Shown one piece after another: positions 44,458-55,842 of a stretch of DNA of 64,000 nucleotides; position 1 is the stretch's first letter, and each line of letters begins with the position of its first letter. Origin of the DNA: Phytophthora hibernalis (lineage: Eukaryota > Oomycota > Peronosporomycetes > Peronosporales > Peronosporaceae); the NCBI GenBank assembly GCA_012656075.1, contig JAAKBF010000056.1, positions 62,001-126,000 on the forward strand, in the 5' to 3' direction. The notes under the pieces were generated by a model. The model was not told the origin of the DNA, made no database searches, and worked only from the letters and a program-made list of their open reading frames with translations. The translations under genes and the position numbers were made by a program.

Positions 44458-45767
44458 TTAGAATGTTATCGAGGTCAAGTTGCCTTCCTCGTCGATTTCC
44501 AGGCTGTCCGACGCAAATACGTCGTCCAGCAACAGCCTTTCCATCATACGCTCGATCTCCTGGTTGTCTTCAGCGACTGTTTTCACCGATAGTTCCATGA
44601 ACTGGCCCAGTTTCTCCTTCACTTCCGCTCCGAAATGCATGGGCGTTAAGCGAACACACGCCTGAACAAGTGTCGAACCAGAGTCTGCAAGCAACTCAGC
44701 GTCACTTGCCGGTGCATGAACAATACACCATCCTGTCTCGTCCAAAGTCAAACCAGGAAACTCCTTATCCGCCTCTGAAAGTGCACGCCACACGATCACG
44801 TGCCGAGATTTTTCCACATACCGTCGTGATACCTGGTAGGTTTTCAAGGTGAACACCTCCCCGTTCTCTCGCTCCAGAAAGCAGGAAAACTGCACCGCCT
44901 TGGAGTTTTCCGAGTCAGACAAACCATCGTATTCATGTCGCCCGTTTTGTCGGTGGGGTGCACAGGATAACTCCCACACCGCGTCACTTGTCCTCCTGAA
45001 GTCGAACGGAATCCTCCCCACTCCAATATTCTCAAAGAACTCAGTCTCTCCATTCGTCTTCCTTACCGGTGTTCCACCTAAAATCATCCCAGGCGTCGTG
45101 TTCGTCCCCACCTCTGCAAATATCTCGTCCACTTTTTGGTAGAGTGTGCCCAGACTCTCGGCGTAAGTCTTGTAGAGTGTTGCATCTTTGGCCTCAACCC
45201 TTGCTTTCTTCTCCCCAAAGCTTCTGAGACTCCATCCACCTCTTTGTCCTCCTCTCGAAGTCGTTTGTTCAAAATTCTTTGAAAGTCCTGGATCATCACA
45301 GTCCGATTGTCAACTGCAGCACGAAGCCTGTTTTGCGTTTCTTCGGCCTCCTTTCTGCTCTGGTATTGCCTCATTGCGATTGCTCTCCACGCTCCAATAG
45401 CCAACGAATCGCTGGGCCCAGCTTGCGTTATCTCGCGCTTCTTATACTTCTTCAAGCTTGATAAACGCTGAGCCAACTCCGCGTCTTGCTGGCGTAAAGT
45501 TGTCCATTCCACTTTCAGTCTGCGTCGATACGCGTCGCGCCGCCGCCCAGCTTTCTCTCTGGCAGTGTCGCGGTTGGTCTTGCGCGCTTTTCCAACGTTT
45601 GCACCGGTAGAGGTGGAACTTTGAAATGCCAGAAGCCAGGTATCCATGTCCGCGAGAACTCGTTGACTGTCCAGTTCGTCGAGGTTGAGGCCGTTGTCAG
45701 GCGTTGCAGGAATGTCTTGGGACAGAAATCCGTCAATTTCGCGCAGGAGGAGTTGGTTGTCTGTCAT
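44458..45767 (-). CDS. bZIP-like protein with C-terminal START-like domain (single exon, one frame break)
   Basis: ATG 45767, 1310 bp, one base short of a 436-residue frame. Acidic N-terminus 'REIDGFLSQDIPATPDNG', basic region TNRDTAREKAGRRRDAYRRR, zipper helix with L.QQDAELAQRL, then W.AIAMRQYQSRKEAEETQNRL. After the break (C4/A3 at 45213-45219) the C-terminal domain reads IPFDFRRTSDAVWELSC, 'YVEKSRHVIVWRALSEADKE' and VRLTPMHFGAEVKEKLGQ to 44458. No intron is visible, unlike its neighbours. Only one base separates it from an intact gene, so I treat it as a gene with a probable sequence error. Confidence 0.7.
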
Positions 45768-46852
45768 TGTCAAGGAATATGCGCGAATGACTCACCGCTC
45801 ACAGTGAGTGAGCACTGTGGGATAGCATCCTCACATGTTCTCCGTAAAGAGCACGTCATACGGTACGGTATCCCATGATCATGCGTGCCATCATCCGATT
45901 TCTCTAAATTTCATTTCGCTCATGAATTGTTGGTGTGGACCTCGCTTCAATTTCGTTGTTCACCACTGAGCATTTATTTTCCATGATTCACACACGCCAC
46001 ATGAAGTGCTACATTAGTTCACAGCCTCATTCGTCAAATTTTACGATGCTGTCACTGTTTCTTGACCAAGAGCCAAGGATTTTTATATTTTGCGTCGCAC
46101 TGGGGGCTACGGTGGCTGCACTTCTCAAAACAGGCACCACAGCCTTTGCGCTCGTGAACAACACTGGTGATGCTGAATGGCTGCTGTCAGCAGTGGAGGT
46201 ATTTATTGACGCAGTTCTCTTTCCAAAATTTGAGCTGAGCCCCGCCTAGCTAAGTCGAAAATACACTGTTGCACATTTTTAAAGTGCTACCGATGGACGT
46301 TGGGAGTTGAAGCGGTCGATGTCGTAGCAGAAGTTAGCAGAGACTCCGCGATGGTGGCGATAGAAATTGTGCTAGCGGACGTTGAAGAACATGTCGGGTG
46401 TGTGGAGTCGTCGTTGGAGCTTGCAAAGTTCTCGATGTATTGGTCGTGCTGGATGTTTGACAAGCGATTGAGCGCAGCAAAATCCAACTTGTCAGCGTCA
46501 TGTAGCCGTCATCCGCAGTGATATGCTAAGCTATTGCCAGTACTGCATGCTCGGTTTCATGAATGACCTGTGACGGGGATCTCACGGCATCTACAGCACT
46601 AACCCCAAGCAATCTATCGGGCAGGAATCCGTAAAGAGGGTTTTATTTACAAGTAGGTTGACACTTCCTTCCGCAACAAGACCGAAATTGGATGTTGGTG
46701 TCGAGCTACTATTACAACTTTCAGACCTGAATGGACAAAGCGCTCTTCGATGGTTAACAACTCAATTTAGTTCGAGCGAGTACATTCACACAGACACATT
46801 AGCATGCTCTGGAAACATCCAGATCTTCAAAACCGAAGCACAGCCACGCTGT
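45768..46852. other. Intergenic between the bZIP-like cluster and GH5 gene
   Basis: No gene accepted. A minus-strand frame at 46287-46500 (DFAALNRLSNIQHDQYIENF, then Ser/Thr-rich) and a plus-strand one at 45935-46249 with a hydrophobic stretch are noted, but neither has a recognised motif. Confidence 0.45.
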
Positions 46853-48617
46853 CTAAGCACGGCGACGACGAACGGCGCACTTGTCTGACGTAGTATCCGT
46901 CGACGGAGCCGTCGTAGTTGCAGCCGAAGCATCGGTACTAGTTGGGGTGGTGGAGGTCGACTCAGACCCGGCCGTCGATTCCTCAGCGGCACTGCTCGCC
47001 GAAGCCTCCGTAGACGTTGCAGAAGCCGAGTCGTCCGAGGAAGCGTCAGTGCCCGAAGCCGAGGTGTCTGAACCCGTGCTCGATTCCTGAGTTGTAGTGT
47101 CCGAGGAGGCATCAGTAGATGTCGTGGCAGTCGTGGCCGTAGGAGCGTCCGTCGTACTCGTCTCGGTCGACCCGCTCGAGCTTGCTTCACCAGCAACGCT
47201 CGCTTCACCGGCAACGCTAGAAGCAGTGGTTGGAGTGGTGGTCGCGCTCGTGCTGGCAGACGACGTCGAGTTCGACGTTGACGAGCCACTTAGAGACGCA
47301 AACTTGGCGGCAGCAGTGGCAATGGCCGTGGAGAAGAGGTCGTCGGTATCGTAGATCGTGTACCCGTCATCCGTCGAGCTGAGAGACTTGACGCCAAACT
47401 GCCAGTACTGCATGTTTGACTTGGACGAGTACACTTCATTGCTCCACGCCAGGTACGACGCTGAGTCGAGAGCCTTGATACCGTACTCTTCGAGGACAAC
47501 AGGCTTGCCCGCCGTCTTGCCCGAGGCCACGTGGTCATCGATCCACTGCACACCCCACGACTGCGCCTTGGCGGTGTCGACACCCCACGAGTCCGGGTAC
47601 GCGTGGTAAGCACCGTAGTCGATGCTATCGATGGCCAGGTCAGCATCGAAGTCGACGCCGGACGGACCCGAGTACAGGTAGACGCTGCTGTCCGTGTTCA
47701 TGAAACCCTCGCTTCCCGAAGCCACAAGGTGGTTCGAGTCCAGCGATTTGATGTACTGCAGGACGGAAGACACTATTAGGTAAGTTCACGTTACCACAGA
47801 AACAGAAGCACAGTTAGCTTACCGCAGACATCTCCGTCGTCCAGTCCGTGAGAGTTGTGACGTTGCAGTTGCCTGAATCCTTCAGCGTCCCGGAGCCGGC
47901 GCAACGGCACTCGTTACAGAGCTCCCAGGCCATGATGGTGTCGTCATCGGCGTAGCGCGTCACGAACGTCTTGACGAAGTTCTTGTACGCGGTCTTGATG
48001 GTCTCATCCGTGTAGAAATCGTCGTGGTAAGTGCCTCCGAGCTGCTGCACGTACACATCTTCCAACCAACAACATGCTCTATCAGTAAAAGTTCACCACC
48101 TTCGCAACAAATGCAGACTTACCAATGCCACCGTAGTCGGACCAGTTGTTCACAAAGGGCACGACGAGCTTGACACCTGCAGCCTTGGCAGCCGCGACCA
48201 CCAAATCGAAGTAGCCGAGACCGTTGGCCCCCGTGTTGACGGTCGCTTTGCCGCTCTTCCACAACTGGTACGCGATATTGTACGGTGCCGTGCCAGCCTC
48301 CGTCAGGTCGGCGAAACCCCACGTACGACACACGTTCAGGTCGCTCTTGGCCATGGAGTTGAAAATCGTGGCCAAGTCCGTCTCACTCTGCAGTGCAAGC
48401 ACGACAGCAAGCGGTTAGTCACGACGCAGCCTCAAGCTCGAAGCTTGCAATTGCTCACCCAAGTGATCTCCGAGGCCCAGTACGCGTTGGTGCCGAACAC
48501 GTAGAACGGACTGCCATCGAGCTGGAACGTGGTGCCCGACGTCGTCACAAAAGCGGCAGAGGTCGTCTGCGTGGCCAGAGCGGCCAGCAAAGCTGCAGCA
48601 GTGGTGGAAACCTTCAT
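46853..48617 (-). CDS. Secreted glycoside hydrolase family 5 (beta-mannanase-like) with Ser/Thr-rich tail
   Basis: Four exons with GT-AG introns: 48617-48459, 48387-48123, 48058-47823 and 47755-46853, phases consistent, 520 residues. Residues 1-21 are a signal peptide (LLAALATQTTS, cleavage near TSA). Catalytic features: FYVFGTNAYWAS near the start, CRTWGFAD, '[12 protein letters not shown]', the acid/base Glu after Asn in WELCNE (about 190-191), YHAYPDSWG, and the nucleophile Glu in VVLEEYG (about 309-310). These fit endo-beta-1,4-mannanases of GH5 subfamily 7, which cut mannan in plant cell walls. Residues from about 384 form a 135-residue Ser/Thr/Ala-rich tail, probably O-glycosylated and wall-associated, ending in a short Arg run. 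No frame break. Paralogue at 61.7 kb lacks the tail. Confidence 0.85.
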
Positions 48618-49949
48618 TTCGACTCGGTTCCTGGAGTAGCTCGACAATGTGTAAGTGGATCACAAGATGGCAGACGAAATCCGCAGTGGAGACCATGGCA
48701 AAGTCCTGCTTGGCGACGTAGAAGCTTGGTCTCCATTCACAGGAAGCAGCTGGCGATATACCTGCAATCGGACATGACAATGCGTGCAAAGCGAGAGAGA
48801 GCTTGTGAGAGACCAGGTGCCTCCAGAATGGATGAATGCCGCAAGTTGCTATCGTAAGAGGCGGGGTTATCGACGTACAGAGTGCCGTGGAAGATGATCG
48901 ATTTGAAGGATCAGCCCAGCCGCGCTTCGAGCTCCCATCTGGCCGGGTGCGCGCGCTCGGCTCAACATGTGAGTCAAAGCGACAGAGCAACCGCTTGAGC
49001 CTCAAGCGATTGCTTTGTCGCTTTGACTCACATGTCAGCGGGGATGGATGTTGTTGACCTTGCCAATGGAGGCAGTCGAACCCACGGCTGTCCGTGGTGA
49101 AGTGCAGTCTTCTCAGCTGGTCATGCACGCCACGTTGCAGGCAGCATTTCGGCGACGACTTGGCGAGTGAGGGCCGGTAAAGCTTTCCACCGACAAGGCC
49201 TCTGTATGTCTGCGACTTGGATGTCAACATCACCACAGTCCGTGCACGGGTCGATGATGCGGCAAAGTTCACCCCAGCAAGACCAGTCGGTGGCGAGGAG
49301 GCATTACTCCAACCATCGCACCGCGATGAACTTCATCAAGTAACACTCGATGTCCCTGGGTGGCAAATTGCCACGCAGCATGGAGCAGTCTTGCTTGCGA
49401 CATGGACGCGGTGGTGCCAGTATAGACAGACCGAGCGGCACGAGTCAGCATCATTCCTGACGTTGCCACAGCGTTCATAGCGCAAAAGAGCTCAAGCACG
49501 GGGACCGACCGACAGCTTTTGCCTCACACACAGGCCCTCGAACAAGGCGATAGCCACCGACGGAGCCGCTACCTACGTCAGTGGCAAGCCATACGCGCTT
49601 CGCTGCCCCCGTGAGCAGTATGGCCATGACAAGAGGAAAGGACACCGCCTCCACTATGGTGCAGGACTCGACGCCACAGCTTCGTCGGATTCGCACTCGA
49701 AAACTGCCTACATACGATTTGCCACCGGAAGCCGCCGCACTAAAGCGACGCATCTGGGACGCGCACCCGCGAACGAAGCTCTTTCTGCAAGTTTCTCGTT
49801 GCCATCGCTACGCACCAGAGGCTGCGAACAAAACGCGCTAACTAAAGTTAGCTTTATACTGTAGTACCTGTACTTGTAGCGCTGCTCGTCTTCAATGGGC
49901 AACCCGTACACCACTTGCACATGTTTAAAGAAGAAACATGTATAAATAT
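48618..49949. other. Intergenic, GH5 upstream region with a hairpin
   Basis: No gene accepted. Frames on both strands of up to 285 codons overlap GH5 exon 1 out of frame. A 71-bp inverted repeat sits at 48965-49035. Confidence 0.45.
48965..49035. repeat. 71-bp hairpin with 35-bp arms
   Basis: Arms 48965-48999 and 49001-49035 match in 33 of 35 positions around a single C. The outer part reads ACATGTGAGTCAAAGCGACA. It lies about 350 bp upstream of the GH5 start. Confidence 0.9.
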
Positions 49950-51105
49950 GTAAATGCCATACAAACGTCGCTTCAGTGAAGTGGCTTCTTTTTCTAGCGG
50001 GAGAATACGTTCCCGTTTCGAAACCGGTTTCAAGCAACTCAACCGGTATCTCCACACTTTAATCAAGTTGATTTCCGATTTTCTTGGCCCGCCAACAGAT
50101 GGTGCCCATCACAGGAGCCTTACAAAACTCAAGTGTATCGCAAATGAACGCGCTACCTGCAGCAACACCTATCCTTATTGTAACCGAGCATATTCTTAAC
50201 CATCAAGTTTTCATTTTTCCTCTAGAACTGGATTCTGCATGTTCTATCCGGATATCGGCTGAGCAATCAGTTGTCATTGAACCCGGGTCACGTCTACACC
50301 ACGAACCAACTTGTGCATGGCAGACTTCATTCCGCAAATTGCCTCGAAGAGCGCAAGTCTCCTCTACAGAAAACTTGACCGTCAAAGCTGAGCATGGCCA
50401 TCGCCAAGTCTTTTTCCCGCAAACCCGAGGCTGATGCCGAGGTTCCCAAGCACAAGGGCCTCGCGCTGCTAGGCTTCGGTCGCCACCACCACAGCAAGTC
50501 CGTCGACGTGACGGTGTACAGCACTCCGTCGTCTCGACGTGTGACTCGCAAACACAAGCGCAGCTACGCCGGCTGCCAGCAGCAGCTGCAGCTCGAATGT
50601 GGTTGCGCCTGCAGCGACGAGCAGAGGTGGCCAAGTCGTCCTAAGTGTACGACCGGTGCCTCCATGACGCCATGTCGCTCAAGGCGCGTCTGCACCGCGA
50701 CAACTCCAAGCCGGCCACACGCTTCCGCCTCGCGGTCATGAAGCGCGTGGTGGTGCCGCCCGTGTCAATCCCGCGGTCCATCGCCGAACACCGCGGCAGC
50801 AAGGACTTCGTGGGCGGCCACTGTGTGCCCTTCACGCGCGGCATGTGGGAGACGGAGAAGATGCGCCAACAATTCGTGCTGCGTCGACTCTACATGCTGC
50901 CGATCCTGCGCGAGGACCCGCGCCTCGAAGCGTGAAGCCGCGTTACCAGTCATTCCCTAACGAGCTAGTCTGTACACAAATACAAAAGTATGAATTCAAA
51001 AGCCATTGATGACACCTCCACTCGCGTCGGATTGCTACACGTAGCAGTACAGGCTGCACTGCACTTTTGAATGAGTTGCTCGGTGTGTAGTGTTGAGCAG
51101 CACCG
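49950..51105 (+). repeat. Left arm of a large inverted duplication
   Basis: Similar in reverse complement to 57425-58835. Shared blocks include the 5' flank (CATACAAACGTCGCT; ACGTTCCCG; AACCGGTTTCAAGC), the small gene at 50394-50935, and a 3' flank (GTTGAGCAGC; GAATGAGTTGCTCGG). Several indels separate the arms. About 6.3 kb with other genes lies between. Confidence 0.8.
50394..50935 (+). pseudogene. Inactivated copy of a small unrecognised family protein
   Basis: From ATG 50394 it begins MAIAKSFSRKPEADAEVPKH and continues through a His/Lys-rich and Cys-containing segment (ECGCACSDEQ), like the intact copy at 57610-58161. After that a 10-bp deletion at about 50624 shifts the frame, and the old frame contains a TAA at about 50642. 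The rest (YDRCLHDAMSLKARLHRDN to the end at 50935) stays open and highly similar. Two independent lesions, neither a homopolymer slip, argue for a real pseudogene. Function of the family unknown. Confidence 0.8.
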
Positions 51106-51563
51106 ATGACATCGAGACATGGTTTTGTTTGCAGGTGTCGGTCGGGAGAAAGCGGAGTGCAGCCCGCCTTCTCGTATTTTCGTTATGTCTCGGGCGTCTA
51201 TAACAGCGGCAGCAGCGGCGTCGCAGCAAGAAGACTCGAAAACCTTTTGGCGGAAGTCCGCCGGAGGACGAAGGAACCGAACCAAACAAGCAGAGGACCA
51301 GCACTTCGCAGTTATTCCAACGCCACTAACAGCTCCCTGAGGGTAAGATAAAGCAGCCCAGTGAAGTTCACTGTGAACAACTGCGAGGAGATGCGCGTCT
51401 CAAGACCTGTCGTAGCTTCACTAAAAGCTGGCAAGCGTGGTGAGACGGGCGCAAGGTCTAGGCAACTTCAACCATGACGAATCATCCCCATTTCAGCCAA
51501 TCGCAGCAATGATCACGAATTGCCAACGCACCACCGCAGCTCGACATTGTTGCATTGTCCGCC
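51106..51563. other. Upstream region of the short-chain dehydrogenase gene
   Basis: No gene accepted. A 52-codon plus-strand frame from an ATG near 51185 (Ala-rich, then basic) has no recognised motif. Confidence 0.4.
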
Positions 51564-52568
51564 ATGCCGCCGTCATCTCTCCACTGGGACGAGTCCCGCA
51601 TGCCATCGCAGCACGGCCGCCTAGCAGTTGTCACGGGCGCCAACACGGGACTGGGGTTCGCCACTGCATTGGCGCTGGCTCGTGCCGGTGCACTCGTGGT
51701 TCTGGCCTGTCGCAACGAAACTCGAGGCCTCGAGGCGCAGCAGCAGATCCGCGACCAGCTCGCAACCGCCAATGAAGACGCCCTGGGGGTGCAGAATTCA
51801 TGGAACTGGACGTTGGGGCGCTGCAAAGTGTGCATGACTTCGCGTCCACCTTCCAGAGGCGCTTCTCGGGGCGTCGACTCGACCTTTGGTGCTAAACGCC
51901 GGCGTCAAGGCCGTCGAGTACGGGAGACGGTCGACGGCTTCGAGCAGCAGTTCGGAGTGAACCACTTGGGTCACTTTGCACTGACAACACTGCTGCTCCC
52001 AGTGATGAAGATGGAGACGCCTGCTGGTGCAGCGGACCTGCCCCCAGCGCGGGTGGTCTCCATCAGCAGCATCTCGCACCATGGGAGCTCGCTGGACGTG
52101 AAGCACCTGAGTGTTAAACCTGAAAACTACGACGCCATGAGTGCGTATCGAGCCTCCAAGTTGGCGAATTTACTCTTCGCGTACGAGTTGCATCGACGGC
52201 TGGAGAAGGCGGAGGTCTCTCCCAAGCAGGTGCTCTCTGTGACTTGCCACCCGGGGGTCACGGAGAGCAACTTGCTGCCCAACCTCGCGAGCACCTACAA
52301 CTCCGTCATCATCCGGACAATTATCGGGTTTGTGCACTGGTTGCCGTGGGCGCAGAGTAACGAACAGGGAGCGTTAAACGTGCTTTGTGCTGCCACGGAT
52401 CCGAACGTCGTTGGAGGGGAATTTATTGGGCCGCATGGACTCAGCGAGTTTTACGGCTGGCCGCGGACTGTGGCTTCGAGCAAGCAGAGCATGTCACTGG
52501 ATGACGCTCGTGAGCTCTGGGAGGAGAGCGAGAAGCTAGCTGGTATTGCGTTCGCTGTTGAGGATTAA
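51564..52568 (+). CDS. Short-chain dehydrogenase/reductase (retinol dehydrogenase/WWOX-like), internal frame disturbance
   Basis: ATG 51564. NAD(P)-binding motif 'VVTGANTGLGFATAL' near residue 24 is a classical SDR TGxxxGxG. After a disturbed segment come 'FEQQFGVNHLGHFALT' (structural Asn), VVSISSISHHG (catalytic Ser), and YRASKLANLLFAYELH (Tyr-x3-Lys), followed by CHPGVTESNL. The set suits an NADP-dependent oxidoreductase of the retinol dehydrogenase type; the substrate is unknown. Between about 51785 and 51930 the expected protein, including the NAG motif, lies in another frame (VLNAGVK is readable near 51890), while the main frame stays open by chance. Compensating one-base differences, one at T3 in CCTTTGG, are the likely cause. 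Ends 53 bp from the convergent acyl-CoA oxidase. Confidence 0.8.
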   Translation: MPPSSLHWDESRMPSQHGRLAVVTGANTGLGFATALALARAGALVVLACRNETRGLEAQQQIRDQLATANEDALGVQNSWNWTLGRCKVCMTSRPPSRGASRGVDSTFGAKRRRQGRRVRETVDGFEQQFGVNHLGHFALTTLLLPVMKMETPAGAADLPPARVVSISSISHHGSSLDVKHLSVKPENYDAMSAYRASKLANLLFAYELHRRLEKAEVSPKQVLSVTCHPGVTESNLLPNLASTYNSVIIRTIIGFVHWLPWAQSNEQGALNVLCAATDPNVVGGEFIGPHGLSEFYGWPRTVASSKQSMSLDDARELWEESEKLAGIAFAVED

Positions 52569-52621
52569 CGCTAGCAATTTACACACTTTCACAAACTTTT
52601 TGCAACTGCACTTTCAGTAGA

Positions 52622-54726
52622 TCAGTCGAACGGCTCGCCCTCAAAGATTGGTTTGATGACCGTGGCGAAGTACGGGGTCGGGCCTGTACGGTGGCGCACA
52701 GCAGCGAAAGCACCTTCGTAGATACTGCCGTCTGCTCGGCCTACCGACGAGTTCAGTACTGTGTCCGTGAGCATGAAAGCGTCGACGAGAGCCACGGCGT
52801 CAGAACGCACTCGTGCACAGCTCTCCATGAGACGATCACGCACGAGGTTGCTCTGGAACGACGATATGAACATTTCCTTGAGCAAGAAGGCGGCGCCGCG
52901 GTCTAATTCTTGGTAAATGTACAGCTGGCAAAGAGCCTCCAACGCTGGTACGAGCGCTGCGCTGTCTTCTGACGCCTCCATTTTGACCTCTTCAATGTGC
53001 TGAATGAAGGCCATGGCCACATTGTAGAACACGTGCACGCGCGCGATCTCCACGAGGTCTACCTGACACGAATTCATTCGCTCCGCCTCAGTTTTACTTT
53101 GAGCAGCATCCAATTTTGCCGCTACCTGCAACACTTGACGACCGGTGTACACGTCCAGCACGTCTCGAAGTAGCTCTGAATTGTTCAGGTCGGCGGGGCC
53201 GTTCACACCCCACTGGAGACGACGATTGCTACATGTAACTTGCTCCTCTCCAGGTACTGCACGGATCCAGCGAGCTTCTCACCACGACGCAACTTCTCCA
53301 CAGCGCGCATAAGGTAGTGTGCGGTCTGTTGCGCCATGACAGTATTGTCACCCTCGAAGGTTACCATGACTGAGAAGTCTGCAAGTAGCTCGGCCAGTCC
53401 AGTGTACTTGCTGTATCCGTTGCCTCCGCAGCTTTGGCGGCAAACATCGATTCCCTCCTGCACGTCCCAGGTACAAAACGCCTTGAAGCCCGACATGGTG
53501 CCGTGAACATCAGCCAGGAGCGTCTCCGAGATGTCGCTTCCTTGGGTGTCAAACTGCTGCAGCAAGCGAGTGATGTGCCTGGTCTGCAGTCGGTACGCGT
53601 ACGCTCGCGCCAGCACCGGCATAAGACGGAATTGGTGCGACTGGTAGTCCAGTAACCTCGTCTCGGCATGAGAGTCTTGAGAATTCACCTGCAATCCTTG
53701 GCGTCGCACAGCAGCGTAGCGCACCGCGATGGTTACAGCCTTCTCCATTATCCCCACCGAGAGCGTCACGATCTTGCCCCGGTTGACAAGTAGAGCTGCA
53801 TAGGCAAGTTGCGCCTTGTGCTGCGTCTGAGCGAACTTTCCATCTCTCGAGACTTGTGCGTATCGCCGCAGCATGTTAGCGCGTGGGATGCGGACGTGGT
53901 CGAACTGTATCCAGCCATTGTCCACGCCCTGCAAACCCATCTTGTTGCCCATGTCTCCAATCCTCACACCCGGCAGATGTTCGTGCGTCTCCACGTCACG
54001 TAAAGGCACAATAAAGCTCTGCACTCCATGATCTACCCCGCCGTCATTTGGCAGTACGAGTCTCGCAAAGCAGACCGAGTGAGTGGCCGTCTGTCCTGCG
54101 CCTCCGATCCACCACTTGGTGGCGGTGTCTGTGGGCGTGTGGACCACAAACTCGTCCGTGTCCACGTCGAAGGTGGCGGTGGTCTCGAAGCCCCTCGTGA
54201 AGCTGCCGTGACCGAGTTCCGTCATGGCGTAGCAGCCGAAGAGCTGCAGCATCATCGTGGGGAGCATCCACTCGTCCTGCTGCTGCTGGTCGCCCTGGCC
54301 CATGATGGCGCCCAGAAACAGGCCGAAGTGGACGCCGTTGCGCGTCCACAAGGACAGGTCGAAGACGCCCACGACGTCCGCCAGCGTCTCGCGCGTATCC
54401 ACGTCCGCGCCGTGCTCCATGAAGAGCGCGAACAGGCGCCGCACGCGCTGCAGCGTCTGCTCCCGACGCTGCGCCAGCGAGCGGTCGAACACGCCCGCGT
54501 CGTTGCGGAAATCGGCGTGGCCCTCGAGCAGGCGCAGCACCTGGAGTCGCAGTTGCGTCTGTTGCGCGCCACCGAAGATGGCGTCGGCCATGGCGCGCGG
54601 AGAGAAACTGGCGCGACTGCGCTCTGCAGTGAGCTCTGCTACGGTTTGGTCGCGCGTGGAGGCGGCGCAGGGTGTGGACTGCAGCTGGCGAGAGAGTGCC
54701 GCGAGACGACGGGACGCGTCCGACAT
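52622..54726 (-). CDS. Peroxisomal acyl-CoA oxidase with N-terminal PTS2-like signal (one frame break)
   Basis: ATG 54726; 2105 bp, one base short of a 701-residue frame, the usual acyl-CoA oxidase size. It oxidises acyl-CoA to trans-2-enoyl-CoA with FAD, giving H2O2, in peroxisomal beta-oxidation. Seen: a helical N-domain with HFGLFLGAIMGQG, 'FGCYAMTELGHGSFTRGFE' (flavin/substrate region), 'WWIGGAGQTATHSVCFARLV', GDMGNKMGLQGVDNGW, CRQSCGGNGYSKYTGL, and 'VTFEGDNTVMAQQTAHYLM'. After a break at C4 (53208-53211) the C-terminal helical domain runs to GEPFD. There is no PTS1 at the C-terminus. Residues 7-15 (RLAALSRQL) fit the PTS2 consensus (R/K)(L/V/I)x5(H/Q)(L/A). Intronless. I regard the break as a likely sequence error. 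Confidence 0.88.
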
Positions 54727-55041
54727 GACGCCAACCGAGTGAATGCACAAGTGAGCTGCTTGAAGCGCTATCGACGTTTACCTGGGTTAATATAGAAGGG
54801 AAATAGAGTATGAAAGGGAAATTCAAAGGTGTGATGTAGAGAAGCTTTTAAAAGGGATACAGACGTATTAAATGATAGAAAAGGGTTTAGTGCAGAATGG
54901 GAGAACTTCTTGTCGTGAACGTATAATATAAAAGCCGCCTAGAGTTCTCTCCTGTACTCAAACCGATCGTCTGCAAATGTGTGTAAATATACGTTAAAGG
55001 TGGGTGATCCGTGCTGCTCGGCTGCATGTAGTCGTGTTGAC

Positions 55042-55842
55042 TCAGCACTGCTGAGTCTGTTTGATCCATTCCAGGACATGGTGGTGGCCTCTTTCCGACG
55101 CCGCCGAGTGCGCGTAACAAGAACACGCCATGTTGCAATGTCCGTGGAGCCAACGCACCAGATCGAGGTGACCGTTGGATGCGGCGACATCAATCGCCAT
55201 GGATGAGCAGCCTTCGCGTCGATTGACGTGCAACCACTGCACCACTTCCAAGTGCCCCGCTTGCGCCGCCCAATCCATCGCCTGCGTCGTGCAGCCTTCG
55301 CGTCGATGCTCATGAAGCCACTGCACAACGTCCAGCCGCCCATTTCGTGCGGCGCAGTCCATCGCGCGGGTCGTGCAGCCCTCCGAGCGGCTCGCGTCAA
55401 GCCACTTGACCACCTCAAGATGCCCGTTCTCCGCAGCGTCATCGAACGCCGACATGGTCACTCGGTCTTTGCCTTCGCCATGTTCGTGCAGCCACTTGAG
55501 CACAGCAAGATGTCCGTTCGATGCAGCCAACTCCATGCACCAGGTCTTGCCACGCTCGGGGTAGTTGGTCTGCAGGAACTGCACAACTTCAAGGTGGCCA
55601 CTCTGCGCGGCCAGCTCCATCGCCCGCTCCACATCGCAGATTGAGAGCTCGTCCTTGTGTCCTCCAGCGGCGTGCAGTCTTGTCAGCAGCGCGATGTGGC
55701 CACCTGCCGCTGCCCTGGACATGGTCCAGCATTTTGAATAGTCGACGAAGTCGCTGATGCTCCGCTCGACGTGCTCCAGCGCCCCAATTGCATCTTGGTG
55801 GCGAGCTAGCACCGTTACGCTTGCCAAGATGGACACCGACAT
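55042..55842 (-). CDS. Ankyrin-repeat protein
   Basis: ATG 55842, 266 residues, single exon, no break. After about 50 residues of N-terminal helix, at least six ankyrin-like repeats of 27-33 residues follow the pattern A(A/M)..[12 protein letters not shown], for example '[19 protein letters not shown]' and '[19 protein letters not shown]', with REGCTT linkers. This NGHL.VV.WLH type is the common oomycete ankyrin form and mediates protein binding. The partner and location cannot be told. No signal peptide is convincing, although residues 1-12 are mildly hydrophobic. Adjacent repeats share near-identical blocks, which implies recent repeat duplication. Confidence 0.85.
   Translation of the reverse strand: MSVSILASVTVLARHQDAIGALEHVERSISDFVDYSKCWTMSRAAAGGHIALLTRLHAAGGHKDELSICDVERAMELAAQSGHLEVVQFLQTNYPERGKTWCMELAASNGHLAVLKWLHEHGEGKDRVTMSAFDDAAENGHLEVVKWLDASRSEGCTTRAMDCAARNGRLDVVQWLHEHRREGCTTQAMDWAAQAGHLEVVQWLHVNRREGCSSMAIDVAASNGHLDLVRWLHGHCNMACSCYAHSAASERGHHHVLEWIKQTQQC

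Noticed and set aside
48415..49272. 285-codon open frame on the minus strand
   Set aside because: Overlaps GH5 exon 1 out of frame, passes through the hairpin at 48965-49035 and has no recognisable domain.
54028..54795. 255-codon open frame on the plus strand
   Set aside because: Lies wholly antisense to the acyl-CoA oxidase N-terminus; composition reflects the GC-rich third positions of that gene and it has no motif of its own.
55228..55644. 138-codon plus-strand frame
   Set aside because: Antisense shadow of the ankyrin repeats; its repeats mirror theirs.
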